Origin: Solimonas_A sp052035235
Lineage (GTDB): Bacteria; Pseudomonadota; Gammaproteobacteria; Nevskiales; Nevskiaceae
NCBI GenBank assembly: GCA_052035235.1
Contig: JBPOHT010000031.1
Location: forward strand, 1-64,000
DNA: 64,000 nucleotides
Reading direction: 5' to 3'
Every line of letters begins with the position of its first letter. Position 1 is the first letter of the stretch. The notes under the pieces were generated by a model that saw only the letters and a list, made by a program, of their open reading frames with translations, did no database searches and was not told the DNA's origin. A program made the position numbers and the translations under genes. Below are positions 38,552 to 46,631 of the stretch, in pieces.

Positions 38552-38932
38552 ATGAACACCCATCTGCTTGCTTCTCGCTTGGTCCGCTCGACAGCCGCTG
38601 CTGCGCTGCTGTTGGGGGTCTCCGCCACTGTCTGGGCGGATCCGGTAAAGGAATCCCCGTCGCCCGGAAGCTTCGAGGCCATCATGAGCGTCAAGGACCC
38701 GGGACACTACGGGCACAAAGCCGCCGGCGATGCCCCGATATTGCGGCGCGGCGAGGGGCTTCCGGGTTCGTTCGAGGCGGTGATGTCGGTCAAGGACCCC
38801 GCGCACTGGGGCCCGAAGGCTGCCGTCGAACGCGAGGACTGCCCGACCCGCATTGCGTCGCCGGGTTCTTACGAAGCCGTTATGGCGGTGAAGGATCCGG
38901 GACGCTTCGGTCCTGAGCCCTGCCGGCGTTAA
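38552..38932 (+). CDS. exported protein with three PGSFEAVMSVKDP repeats
   Basis: 126 aa from ATG 38552 (AAGGAG upstream). Signal peptide to SATVWA. The mature protein is built of three 17-residue repeats spaced 33 residues apart: 38-54, 71-87 and 104-120, consensus PGS[FY]EA[IV]M[SA]VKDPx[HR][YWF]G. Cys occur only near the third repeat (CPTR and PEPC). No family recognised. Last gene before a strong terminator; probably periplasmic and metal-induced by position. Confidence 0.6.
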   Translation: MNTHLLASRLVRSTAAAALLLGVSATVWADPVKESPSPGSFEAIMSVKDPGHYGHKAAGDAPILRRGEGLPGSFEAVMSVKDPAHWGPKAAVEREDCPTRIASPGSYEAVMAVKDPGRFGPEPCRR

Positions 38933-38950
38933 GGAGGTCAACGGCAAACG

Positions 38951-38980
38951 AACGGGGCGCCACAAGGCGCCCCGTTTTTT
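38951..38980 (+). terminator. rho-independent terminator of the cus operon
   Basis: A perfect 11-bp stem (AACGGGGCGCC / GGCGCCCCGTT) with the loop ACAA, ending in TTTTTT. It lies 18 bases after the stop of the repeat-protein gene. Confidence 0.9.
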
Positions 38981-39177
38981 CTCCCGCCCACGTCGCCGAG
39001 CAAAGGGTTGCAGTCTGCAAGGAAATGCACACGCACGCCGGCAAACCTCACGCTTTACGAATGGATGACTATCCAGGGTTTTCGGCCATAAGACGCTGAC
39101 GCCGCTAGTTCTTCCAGCGGTGGCATGCCATCTGCCTCGATACGACGGACAACCAATCGTAAAGGTGGGACTGGGCC

Positions 39178-39537
39178 ATGCCTGAAGTCGAAGCGCCGTC
39201 AATCCAGCTCTGCATCGAGGCCTCTCTCGAGTGCCATCGCCTGTGTTCCGCGGCCGCCTTGCGGCCACAAGCCGCGGACATTCGGGTTGGTACGGACCCC
39301 ACCGCGACACTCCTGAACTGTGCGGAACTCAGCCTGGTGACCGCGCACTTCTTGATGGCCGGGGCGCCAGAGCGGACCGCAGTCGTCCAAGCCTGCGGGA
39401 GGGTGAGCCAAGCCTGTGCGGATGCGCTTCAAGGCCTGTCCGGGATGGGTGACTGTATCCAGATTTGCCAGGTCTTGGCCCAAAGCTGCCTGCAATTGCT
39501 TCATTTCTCCGCTCCGCCACGAGAGGTAGCAGCATGA
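39178..39537 (+). CDS. Csp-like four-helix Cys protein (reduced Cys set)
   Basis: 119 aa from ATG 39178. Nine Cys at 12, 19, 23, 48, 73, 80, 93, 97 and 104, in helices (CIEASLECHRLC; CGRVSQACADAL; CIQICQVLAQSC), as in DUF326/Csp copper-storage proteins, which pack Cu(I) in a four-helix core. The related product at 43014-43391 has 19 Cys, so this one would hold fewer ions. No signal peptide. Overlaps the next gene by four bases (ATGA). Confidence 0.65.
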   Translation: MPEVEAPSIQLCIEASLECHRLCSAAALRPQAADIRVGTDPTATLLNCAELSLVTAHFLMAGAPERTAVVQACGRVSQACADALQGLSGMGDCIQICQVLAQSCLQLLHFSAPPREVAA

Positions 39538-39734
39538 GCCCCGCCTTCGCAGTGCGCTGTGCGCGCCTTTTGTGGGTTGCCGCATTCGTGGCTCTTGCCG
39601 GAGCCTGGATCGCTGATTTCTTCGGCCCTGTGCTGGGACTGAGCGCTGCGCACCTGTTCGCCGACGCTATGGTCCTGGCTCTGCTATCGCTGGGCATGTT
39701 CGCCGACGCGTGGTGGCATCGCCAAGAACCATAG
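39534..39734 (+). CDS. small two-helix membrane protein
   Basis: 66 aa from ATG 39534, overlapping the Csp-like gene. Two hydrophobic segments (LLWVAAFVALAGAWIADFF; AAHLFADAMVLALLSLGMFA) and a basic/aromatic end WWHRQEP. No family recognised. Coupled translation suggests that it works with the Csp-like protein, perhaps in delivering metal to or from the membrane. Confidence 0.5.
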   Translation: MSPAFAVRCARLLWVAAFVALAGAWIADFFGPVLGLSAAHLFADAMVLALLSLGMFADAWWHRQEP

Positions 39735-39826
39735 CCCATAGGTACCGGACACGAAAGTCGCGCCGATACAACCTTCGAAAATCAGATAACGACCCGACCG
39801 GGTCATTGCACCAATGGAGCGTCACC

Positions 39827-40252
39827 ATGAATAAGCCAAAGCGATTCACCAAAGTACCTCTTGCGCTCGCCCTTGGCGCGGCGCTTGCGCTCGGCGGCGC
39901 GCCCGCGAATGCGGGTCAGTCCTCGATATTGAAGTCCACCGACCGTGGCCATGGCTATCAACTGGCCGCGGCCGAAACCACCAAGACCGCGGGGGGAAAA
40001 AGCGGCGAAGGCATGAAGGACATGGGCGGGATGAAGCCGATGGACGGTATGTCGATGACCGGTGACGCGGACTATGACTTCGCGGCCAATATGCGCAAGC
40101 ATCACCAGATAGCCGTGGAGATGTCCGAAGCCGAACTCAAGAAGGGCAAGAATCCGGAAATGCTGCAGATGGCCAAGAACATCATCGCTGCGCAGAAAAA
40201 GGAAATCTCCGAGCTGGATCGCTGGCTGGCGGCGTACAAAAGGCCAAAATAG
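39827..40252 (+). CDS. DUF305 (CopM-like) exported protein
   Basis: 141 aa from ATG 39827. Signal peptide ending APANAG. A Met/Gly segment (GMKDMGGMKPMDGMSM, residues 60-75) precedes a DUF305 domain: DYDFAANMRKHHQIAVEMSEAELKKG and IIAAQKKEISELDRWL. DUF305 is a ferritin-like four-helix fold with HH and Met ligands; CopM relatives bind copper in the periplasm. Only one half of the double-length DUF305 is present. Confidence 0.75.
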   Translation: MNKPKRFTKVPLALALGAALALGGAPANAGQSSILKSTDRGHGYQLAAAETTKTAGGKSGEGMKDMGGMKPMDGMSMTGDADYDFAANMRKHHQIAVEMSEAELKKGKNPEMLQMAKNIIAAQKKEISELDRWLAAYKRPK

Positions 40253-40375
40253 CGCAGCGCTGCAGTGATGGAAGTCGCGCGCCGGTCCGGACGGCATGAC
40301 GCTGTCGGGCCGGCCTTGGATCAAAAATAGAAAGGCGAGTGTTCGTGATCTGCGCCCCTATAAGTGGACTTCACT

Positions 40376-41596
40376 ATGCGCACTGAAAATGACCAGAACC
40401 ACAAAACCATGCGAGCCCTCAAGCCGACGCCGCGTGGCCCGCGCTACGGTCAGATATTGCAAAGCAGTTTCCGGCCGCATCCTCTGTTGTCAGGCGCGCA
40501 TCTGCAAACTCTCGCGACGCTGATGCGGCCCGCGCCCAAGCTCGCCCTTCGGCGCGAGCGGCTGGAGTTGATGGATGGAGACTTCGTGGATCTGGGTTGG
40601 AGCGGGGACCATAACGCAACGGGCCCGCTGGCAGTGCTGGTACATGGGCTTGCCGGCGGTTTTGAATCCAAGTACCTGCTCGGTACCGCTTGCCAACTGA
40701 TCGCGAGAGGTTGGCGCACGGTGATTTTGCAACTGCGCGGCGCGGGGCCGGAGCCGAACCGCTTGCACCGCTGCTACAACCAGGGCGACACCGAAGACCT
40801 GCGCTACATCTGGCATCTATTTAGAAAGCGCGAACCCAAGGCGTTCATCGCCTCGCTGGGCTGGTCGCTGGGCGGCAACCTTACCCTCAAGGCACTGGCG
40901 GAAGAGGGCCCGTTGGCACCGATCGATATCGCAGCAGCGGCCTCGGTGCCCTTCATCATCCGACCGTGTGCAGAGCGCCTGCGAAGTGGCTTCTCTCGCG
41001 TGTACCAGAAGCGCTTGCTCGACGCGGTGAAGATCGCTTTGCGGCGCAAGCATAGGCACCTTCCGCTGTCGCCCATGGTCAATTTGTCCGCCGCACTTGC
41101 GGCGCAGGACTTCATTGAGTTCGACGAGGCCTGCACGGCGCCATTGGCGGGTTACCGCAACGTGGATGAGTACTACACGCATGCCTCTTGCGGTCAATTT
41201 ATAAAGAGCATTCAGCGTTCGACACTCGTGGTACACGCGCTGGATGATCCCTTTATGACGGCCGACATCGTTCCCAATGTAGAGGCCTTGTCGCCCCACG
41301 TGACACTGGAACTGGCGCACAGCGGCGGGCATGTGGGCTTTGTCAGTGCCGGCGCGCTGGGCCGGCCGTATTGCTGGCTGGAGCGCAGGCTGGCGGAATT
41401 TCTGCACGCTGGCTTTGAACGTTTGGCTGTCCCGCAGCCTCGCGCCAACCCCTGCAGCTTTGCTACGAAATCCGCCGCGAGTCGGGCTGGTGCCCGGGCT
41501 TACAGCTACCGCAAAGGCGCAGCGAGGCTGAGCAGGCCCTTGAGCCCGGTACCGAATCGCGCCAAGGCTGTGCGGTGCTCGCGCAGCGCGCTGTAA
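40376..41596 (+). CDS. YheT-family alpha/beta hydrolase
   Basis: 406 aa from ATG 40376. YheT pattern: HPLLSGAHLQTL, VLVHGLAGGFESKY, nucleophile elbow LGWSLGGN, acid DDPF, His in SGGHVGFV. Relatives end soon after WLERRLAEFL; here about 55 more residues (from RLAVPQP) continue with no match and overlap the end of the opposite gene by 91 bases. This suggests that the normal stop was lost at a rearrangement junction. Carboxylesterase of unknown substrate, not obviously tied to metals. Confidence 0.75.
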   Translation: MRTENDQNHKTMRALKPTPRGPRYGQILQSSFRPHPLLSGAHLQTLATLMRPAPKLALRRERLELMDGDFVDLGWSGDHNATGPLAVLVHGLAGGFESKYLLGTACQLIARGWRTVILQLRGAGPEPNRLHRCYNQGDTEDLRYIWHLFRKREPKAFIASLGWSLGGNLTLKALAEEGPLAPIDIAAAASVPFIIRPCAERLRSGFSRVYQKRLLDAVKIALRRKHRHLPLSPMVNLSAALAAQDFIEFDEACTAPLAGYRNVDEYYTHASCGQFIKSIQRSTLVVHALDDPFMTADIVPNVEALSPHVTLELAHSGGHVGFVSAGALGRPYCWLERRLAEFLHAGFERLAVPQPRANPCSFATKSAASRAGARAYSYRKGAARLSRPLSPVPNRAKAVRCSRSAL

Positions 41597-42801
41597 GGCA
41601 GGTAGTGGAGCTTCAGATCGGAAATCCGGCTGAAGGCCGGTCGGCCCAATTGCGCACGCACCTGCTCCTGCCGATCATCGGGTGCGACAAGGAAATAGTT
41701 GCCGGATGCCGGTTCGTCGAGGGAGAGGGCAAGGTCCAGCATACGGACGATGCCCGAGTAGATGCTCGTCGTATGCTCGACCTCGAAAGCTGCGGCAATC
41801 CGCTCCTGGTCGGGATCGATCCACAGCACATCGATCAGCCGGATCGATTCGACACTGCCGGCGGCGGCGATCTTGGCCGGCAAGCTATCGACACAGCCGT
41901 CGGACAATTGGCCGCCGCCGTAGGGCCTCGATCGGTCATTGGCGGCGATCCAGACCAGGTAGCCCAGTGCCTGGCCCAGGTCCCTCAGCCAGCCTTGTAC
42001 CTCGGTATGCGTGAGATCGCCCTCGGCCGCCACCCGTAGCGAGCAGCTGACTCGGGCCGACTGCTCGCGCACCAGTGCGATATCGGCACGCCATTGGGCG
42101 ATCAGGTCTTCTTCGCGACCCATCGCCGGCACGATATAGCGGCCTGAACCGATATCGAACAGCAGTCCGCCGACGGCGCCGAGATCATTGGAAAGCCACT
42201 GGCGGTACCGTTGGTTGAATTCGAGGATGCCCCTGCGCATGGCCAGATACTCCTTCCAACTGCCGAGCTTGGCCTGCGCGCCGGTCAGCAGGTTGTAGCC
42301 GCGCACGATCGCGGTATTGAAGGGCGGTATCAGGGTGGGATGCAGGAAGTACAGCAGGTTCGCAGCCGCGGGGCCGAGCCCTTTGATGCGCTGTGCGTCC
42401 AGCTGCTGGATCGCAGCCAACACGGGTGCTTCGGTCTGGCAGCAGGCACAGCTGTTCAGGAAGCGACCGAAAGCGCGTTGATTGTCCGGGTTCTCATAGA
42501 TATCCGGGATGCGTAATTTCGGCTTCCACAGAAAGGCATGATCCGCGCCTCTGAAGATCTGGCGCTGCTCCGCGATGCTGCTGACCACCGTCTCCAGCGA
42601 GGCCCCCCGATAGGCGTTGCCGAAGCGTCCGGCTTCGATTTCCTCGACCACCGCGGCAAGGCCCCTCCGGATCGAGCGGAAGTTCTTGAGTCGCTCCTCC
42701 CATAGGAACCAGCTCCGGTAGGTTGCGGCGGGGTCTTCACGCCAGACCTCCAGCATTTTCCGGGTCGCGGCGGCGATGTCTGCGGGTTCAAGAAGGTTCA
42801 T
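41506..42801 (-). CDS. hypothetical protein with possible PD-(D/E)XK nuclease C-terminus
   Basis: 431 aa from ATG 42801 (AAGGCG upstream). The N-terminal half is helical and includes a Cys cluster NSCACCQ and LGPAAANLLYFLHPTLIPPFNTAIVRG, a helix-hairpin-helix-like LGP turn. The C-terminal half has IDVLWIDPDQERIAAAFEVEHTTSIYSG, in which D...(about 14)...E-V-E could be a PD-(D/E)XK site. I recall the EVEHTTS signature in restriction-like proteins, but no methylase is adjacent. Function unproven. Confidence 0.55.
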   Translation of the reverse strand: MNLLEPADIAAATRKMLEVWREDPAATYRSWFLWEERLKNFRSIRRGLAAVVEEIEAGRFGNAYRGASLETVVSSIAEQRQIFRGADHAFLWKPKLRIPDIYENPDNQRAFGRFLNSCACCQTEAPVLAAIQQLDAQRIKGLGPAAANLLYFLHPTLIPPFNTAIVRGYNLLTGAQAKLGSWKEYLAMRRGILEFNQRYRQWLSNDLGAVGGLLFDIGSGRYIVPAMGREEDLIAQWRADIALVREQSARVSCSLRVAAEGDLTHTEVQGWLRDLGQALGYLVWIAANDRSRPYGGGQLSDGCVDSLPAKIAAAGSVESIRLIDVLWIDPDQERIAAAFEVEHTTSIYSGIVRMLDLALSLDEPASGNYFLVAPDDRQEQVRAQLGRPAFSRISDLKLHYLPYSALREHRTALARFGTGLKGLLSLAAPLR

Positions 42802-43013
42802 TAAAGCGCCTTGGCAGGGGTGGGGGCTGCAGTCTGCAAGAGACTGCGGCGGAGCCCTGCCAATTTGCAGGAAGGGGCAGCGGATCAAGGTCCAGAGATT
42901 GTGGGCCAAGCAGCTGAAGCGCTTGTCCTTCTGAAGCCGGCACGGCTGCTGCACGCGAAAGGCGGCGGCCCCTGTCGGGCCGCGGACCACTTTTCTTACA
43001 AGGAGACAATGAC

Positions 43014-43391
43014 ATGGCCCACGAACAATTTCGAGAATGCATAGAGGCCTGCCAGGCCTGCGCCGACGCCTGCGACCACTGCGCCACGGCCTGCCTGCAG
43101 GAACCCGATGTCGGGGAGATGGCCCGCTGCGTCGCGCTCGACATGGACTGCGCCCAGGTCTGCCGCTTTGCCGCTTCGGCGATGGCGCGCGGCAGTGAGT
43201 TTGCCGGCGCGGTCTGCCAGCTGTGCGCGGACATCTGCGAGGCCTGCGGCGAGGAATGTGAGCGCCATCCCGCTGACCACTGCCAGCAGTGCGCCGAAGC
43301 CTGCCGGCGCTGTGCCGAAGCCTGCCGGCAGATGGCGAGCAAGGCCCCGGCACGCGGTACCCAGCAGGGCACGGCCGCCGCCGCCCACTAG
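43014..43391 (+). CDS. four-helix-bundle copper-storage protein (Csp, DUF326)
   Basis: 125 aa from ATG 43014 (AAGGAG upstream). Nineteen Cys in CxxxC or CxxC steps (9-104), e.g. CIEACQACADACDHCATAC and CQQCAEACRRCAEAC, the hallmark of Csp proteins which bind many Cu(I) ions inside a four-helix bundle. No signal peptide, so cytosolic (Csp3-like). It is convergent with the copper operon end; a hairpin at 43411-43443 lies between. Confidence 0.88.
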   Translation: MAHEQFRECIEACQACADACDHCATACLQEPDVGEMARCVALDMDCAQVCRFAASAMARGSEFAGAVCQLCADICEACGEECERHPADHCQQCAEACRRCAEACRQMASKAPARGTQQGTAAAAH

Positions 43392-43410
43392 CCGACGCGG
43401 GCTGACCAGA

Positions 43411-43443
43411 GGGCCCGGCAAGACAGTGTCGCTTGCCGGGTCC
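43411..43443. terminator. probable two-way terminator hairpin
   Basis: Stem GGGCCCGGCAAG / CTTGCCGGGTCC with a 9-base loop, between the convergent csp gene and the MerR gene. U-runs are weak on both sides. Confidence 0.5.
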
Positions 43444-43498
43444 TTCGCGCGGAGCCATCGGGTGTGGACCGCTGATGCCAGCACTGGCACGGCGGCGT

Positions 43499-43999
43499 TC
43501 ATCGGGCTCTGGTCTGGTAGCTGTCAGGTCCCAACAGCGCGGCGATGATGGATGTGCGCCCCCCGGTGCGGCCCTTTGCCTTGCCGGTGTGTTGCCGCAA
43601 GCGGTCCCGAATGGCGGTGAGATCATGGATGCGGCGCTCGATCTCCAGAACCCTCGGTTCGATGCCGGATTCCAGCTTGCCGCTGACGTCAGCCTGATGC
43701 TCAAGGCGCAGGATGTCGGCGATTTCGTCCAGGTTGAAACCCAGGGCCCGTACGCGCCGGATGAACCTCAATCGATCGACATCTTCCGCGCTGTAGTGGC
43801 GATATCCCGACGCCGATCGCCGCGCCTTGGGCAACAGGCCCAGGCGTTCGTAAAACCGGATCGTATCGACCGTGGTGTCCGTCAGCTTGGCAAGCCGTCC
43901 GATGGTGACGCGCGGCAAGGCCTCGGCATCACTGCGAACCGGAAGCACAGGAAGCTCACCGGTCCGCCGCAGCGGCGGGATACGTCGATTCACACTCAT
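43499..43999 (-). CDS. MerR-family regulator without cysteines
   Basis: 166 aa from ATG 43999, overlapping the DUF411 stop by four bases. Winged HTH: VTIGRLAKLTDTTVDTIRFYERLGLLPKARR and YRHYSAEDVDRLRFIRR; dimer helix to about residue 130. The metal loop of CueR (CxxxxxxxC) is replaced by HTGKAKGRTGGRTS with no Cys anywhere in the protein. A 30-residue N-terminal extension precedes the HTH. Last gene of the minus-strand copper operon. It may sense something other than Cu(I) or act without metal. Confidence 0.8.
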   Translation of the reverse strand: MSVNRRIPPLRRTGELPVLPVRSDAEALPRVTIGRLAKLTDTTVDTIRFYERLGLLPKARRSASGYRHYSAEDVDRLRFIRRVRALGFNLDEIADILRLEHQADVSGKLESGIEPRVLEIERRIHDLTAIRDRLRQHTGKAKGRTGGRTSIIAALLGPDSYQTRAR

Positions 44000-44508
44000 G
44001 GCGCTGCGGGCCCGTGAGTAGCAAATACCGACGGCGGGGCATCATCGCTGAACAGGACGACTTTATAGGGATCGATGCGATCTCCCTGTTCCATCCCGGG
44101 AGAGCCTATCGGCATGCCGGGCACCGCGAGACCCTTGGCCTTTGGATGCTCGGCCAGTAACCGCCGGATGTCTTGCGCCGGTACATGGCCCTCGATCAGG
44201 TAGCCGCGCACCAGAGCGGTATGACATGACGCCAGATCGGCTGGAACCCCGAGCCGCGTCTTCAGCGGAGTCATGGCGTTCTCGTTTTTTACCGAGACGG
44301 TGAACCCGGCCGACCTCAGATGTTCGACCCATTTGGAGCAACAGTGACAAGTAGGGCTTTTGTAGACGACGACGGTGTCAGCATCGACTGCCCCTGGCGC
44401 GCGGGCAGTCCACCAGAACACTGAAGCCACTACGGCGAGTACGACGAGCATCGCCATGCCCGCTCCAAGATACTGGCGCTTCTTCCGCGACGAGCGTTCT
44501 GGTTTCAT
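43996..44508 (-). CDS. DUF411 metal-binding protein
   Basis: 170 aa from ATG 44508; GTG 44538 would add ten residues. One N-terminal membrane anchor (YLGAGMAMLVVLAVVASVFWW), then DUF411: VYKSPTCHCCSKWVEHLRSAGF, CHTALVRGYLIEGHVPAQDIRRLL, and GLAVPGMPIGSPGME. The CHCC motif and the Met loop suggest periplasmic copper binding (CopG-like thioredoxin fold). Coupled to the MerR gene. Confidence 0.85.
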   Translation of the reverse strand: MKPERSSRKKRQYLGAGMAMLVVLAVVASVFWWTARAPGAVDADTVVVYKSPTCHCCSKWVEHLRSAGFTVSVKNENAMTPLKTRLGVPADLASCHTALVRGYLIEGHVPAQDIRRLLAEHPKAKGLAVPGMPIGSPGMEQGDRIDPYKVVLFSDDAPPSVFATHGPAAP

Positions 44509-44571
44509 GTCCGGTAACTCAAGGTCCAATAGGGTCACTGCGAAGTGGCTGCGCGTCGTTGGGGGCGAGGA

Positions 44572-45624
44572 CTACAGGAATCGCCATTGCCAGTTCAGCC
44601 GTCCGAGAAAAGTGGTCTTGAGCTGCGGTCCATCCAGGTCCTGATACAGAGGAGCGCCGACCTCAAGAAACACACGCTGTTGCTCGGAGCGGGGGCTCTG
44701 GCCGGGGCGCAGGTCAAAGCCCACCAGGAAATCCAGGCGCTTGCCGCCCTGGAGGGATGGATCCTTGGTCGGCTCATCGGCGGGATCGAGTTCCGCATCG
44801 GCGCCGCGGATGTTCTCGACACGGCGGGCCTCGACGCGCGCCGAGGCATTGGCCACCTCGTTGAGGCGACGGATCATCCACAGGCCCAGCCGATAGTCGT
44901 TGCCGAGGCGATAGCCGTTGTCGTTGTCGCCGATGCGCAGGTTGGGCAGGAACTCCGCGCCCCAGCCCCATTGCGCGGCCTGGCCCAGGTAGGCGACTCC
45001 AGGACTCAGGGAAACGGTGCCGGCGCCCAGCTGCATGGGGTATTCCAGACGCATGCCGTTCATGCGTTCATTGATGGAACCCGTCGGCAGGCTGAGGCCT
45101 GCATTGAGCACAACGCGATGGCGCAAATCGGGCTGCGCATAGACGACGTACTGCGCACGTAGTCCGACATCGCCGATGCCGCTGGTGCGTTCGTTGAATC
45201 GCTCGCCGTCAGCGGTGAGATGCTCCATCGACTTGACGAGATAGGGCAGCGTCGCCATCAGCGCCAGATCGTCAGTCGCCGCATACATCAGCATGCCCAT
45301 GTGCATCTGCATGCTCATCTTGGTGGGCGCGGCGAAGTAATTCTGCAGGATTTCACCCTCGCTGATCCGTCCGGTGCCGTCGAGGTTACGGTTCATCCGC
45401 TCGTAGCCGTACTCATAGGCGGCCATCCATTTGCTGTCATGACCCAGCATGAACGCCGCCGGCTGCAACCCATGGGTCATGGTCGCCACCTGGTCCATGT
45501 TCCGTGACGGCACGGGAATGACGGGATAGATCGCGGATTCCGGTGTGGAACGATCCTGGGCGAGTGCCGGAATGGTGCTGACCAGCAACGCGGTCAGCAG
45601 ATAGGCCTGCGGGTATGGCTTCAT
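44572..45624 (-). CDS. outer-membrane beta-barrel transporter-like protein
   Basis: 350 aa from ATG 45624 (AGGGGAG upstream). Signal peptide ending PALAQD. The mature part has alternating strands ending each in aromatic residues (MAAYEYGYERM, LRAQYVVYAQPDL, VVLNAGLSLPTGS) and a final WQWRF, a C-terminal aromatic anchor. A Met-rich patch, TKMSMQMHMGMLMYAA, lies near residue 105. Matches the phenol-MetA-pathway-like transporter family often present in copper clusters. Overlaps the cyclase gene by four bases. Confidence 0.7.
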   Translation of the reverse strand: MKPYPQAYLLTALLVSTIPALAQDRSTPESAIYPVIPVPSRNMDQVATMTHGLQPAAFMLGHDSKWMAAYEYGYERMNRNLDGTGRISEGEILQNYFAAPTKMSMQMHMGMLMYAATDDLALMATLPYLVKSMEHLTADGERFNERTSGIGDVGLRAQYVVYAQPDLRHRVVLNAGLSLPTGSINERMNGMRLEYPMQLGAGTVSLSPGVAYLGQAAQWGWGAEFLPNLRIGDNDNGYRLGNDYRLGLWMIRRLNEVANASARVEARRVENIRGADAELDPADEPTKDPSLQGGKRLDFLVGFDLRPGQSPRSEQQRVFLEVGAPLYQDLDGPQLKTTFLGRLNWQWRFL

Positions 45625-46631
45625 GTTTTTCTCCCCTTGGACGACTGATGAGTCAAATACACCGAGATGGGGGCGTCGAAGCCCTTGAGGTGTTGCGGCT
45701 CTGCGTGCCGCGCGAAGGCATCGGCATGTTCCTGCTGGCTTGCACGCGCGTGGTTCATGACCGCTTCGGTTGCGGCAATGCCGCCCGGCGGAGCGAGCTT
45801 GAGCAGGCGTGCCGCGGTGTGCACAGCCGTGCCGATGAAGGAAAGTCCACGGCGTTCGCGGCCGCCAATCCGGCCAATAACCAGCGGACCGCAGTCCAGG
45901 GCCATGCGCACCTCGGGGAGATCGGGGCGAATCACACGGCATTCGGCGAGCGCATCACGAATGGCGAAGGCCGCGGGTAGGCTCTCCGTGGGACTGGCGA
46001 AGTACAGCATGGCGCCGTCGCCTTCGAAGTCGTGGACATCGCCGCAGTGGCTTACGGCGATTTCCGTCACGATCTCCATGAAGGCCTGCACCAGGCCGAG
46101 CACCTGCTCGGGGGCATGGGTCGCAAACAGGCGCGTGGAGTCGGCCATGTCGACGAACAGTACGGCCAGTTCTCGGCGGGCGGGTAGGGCCAGGCCTCGC
46201 AGGAATGCGGCTTCCGCAATGAGATCGCCCTGCGGTTCCTCGGCCAGGACCGCCCACTCGGCAATCCGACGCCGGGCTTCGGGGGCGAGCACCGCAGTGG
46301 CGCCGCCGCCGGCAAGCCAGGCGGGCCATCCGCCGTCCAGGACGGCGATGTCGCGGTATCCCGCCGCGTCGAGCCAACGTGCGACGCGAGTGCTCGAAGC
46401 CTGTCCGTTGCACAGGCAGTAGACGACGATCGGCGTCGTGCGCGGCAGATCGGGAAGCTGTGGCGGCTGCTCGTCCATGTAGATCGGAACCGCATGCGGC
46501 AGCGCCAGCGGCTCACGTCGAAACGCGTCACGGCGTCGGGCATCGAGCAGCAGCGGCGTGGGCGAGTGCCGAAGTCGCTCGCCCAACTCTGCGGGCGTGA
46601 TGCGGCCGATGCTCAAGTGGCCTCCGGCCAT
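45621..46631 (-). CDS. rhodanese - class III nucleotide cyclase fusion
   Basis: 336 aa from ATG 46631. Rhodanese-like domain 1-115 with YCLCNGQASS (Cys72/Cys74), linker, then class III adenylate/guanylate cyclase domain about 152-320. The metal Asp residues are present (Asp161 in LFVDMADST, Asp205 in FEGDGAMLYF). The late motif is IGTAVHTAARL: the usual Asp for purine choice is Thr268, and the transition-state Asn is His271, while Arg275 is kept. Activity is therefore uncertain. The gene overlaps the P-type ATPase gene by 19 bases and the next by four, so it is embedded in the copper operon. Confidence 0.8.
   Translation of the reverse strand: MAGGHLSIGRITPAELGERLRHSPTPLLLDARRRDAFRREPLALPHAVPIYMDEQPPQLPDLPRTTPIVVYCLCNGQASSTRVARWLDAAGYRDIAVLDGGWPAWLAGGGATAVLAPEARRRIAEWAVLAEEPQGDLIAEAAFLRGLALPARRELAVLFVDMADSTRLFATHAPEQVLGLVQAFMEIVTEIAVSHCGDVHDFEGDGAMLYFASPTESLPAAFAIRDALAECRVIRPDLPEVRMALDCGPLVIGRIGGRERRGLSFIGTAVHTAARLLKLAPPGGIAATEAVMNHARASQQEHADAFARHAEPQHLKGFDAPISVYLTHQSSKGRKT

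Noticed and set aside
42802..43704. 301-residue N-terminal extension of the nuclease-like gene
   Set aside because: It is antisense to the csp gene and part of the merR region, Arg/Pro-rich and without family support; ATG 42801 has a ribosome site.
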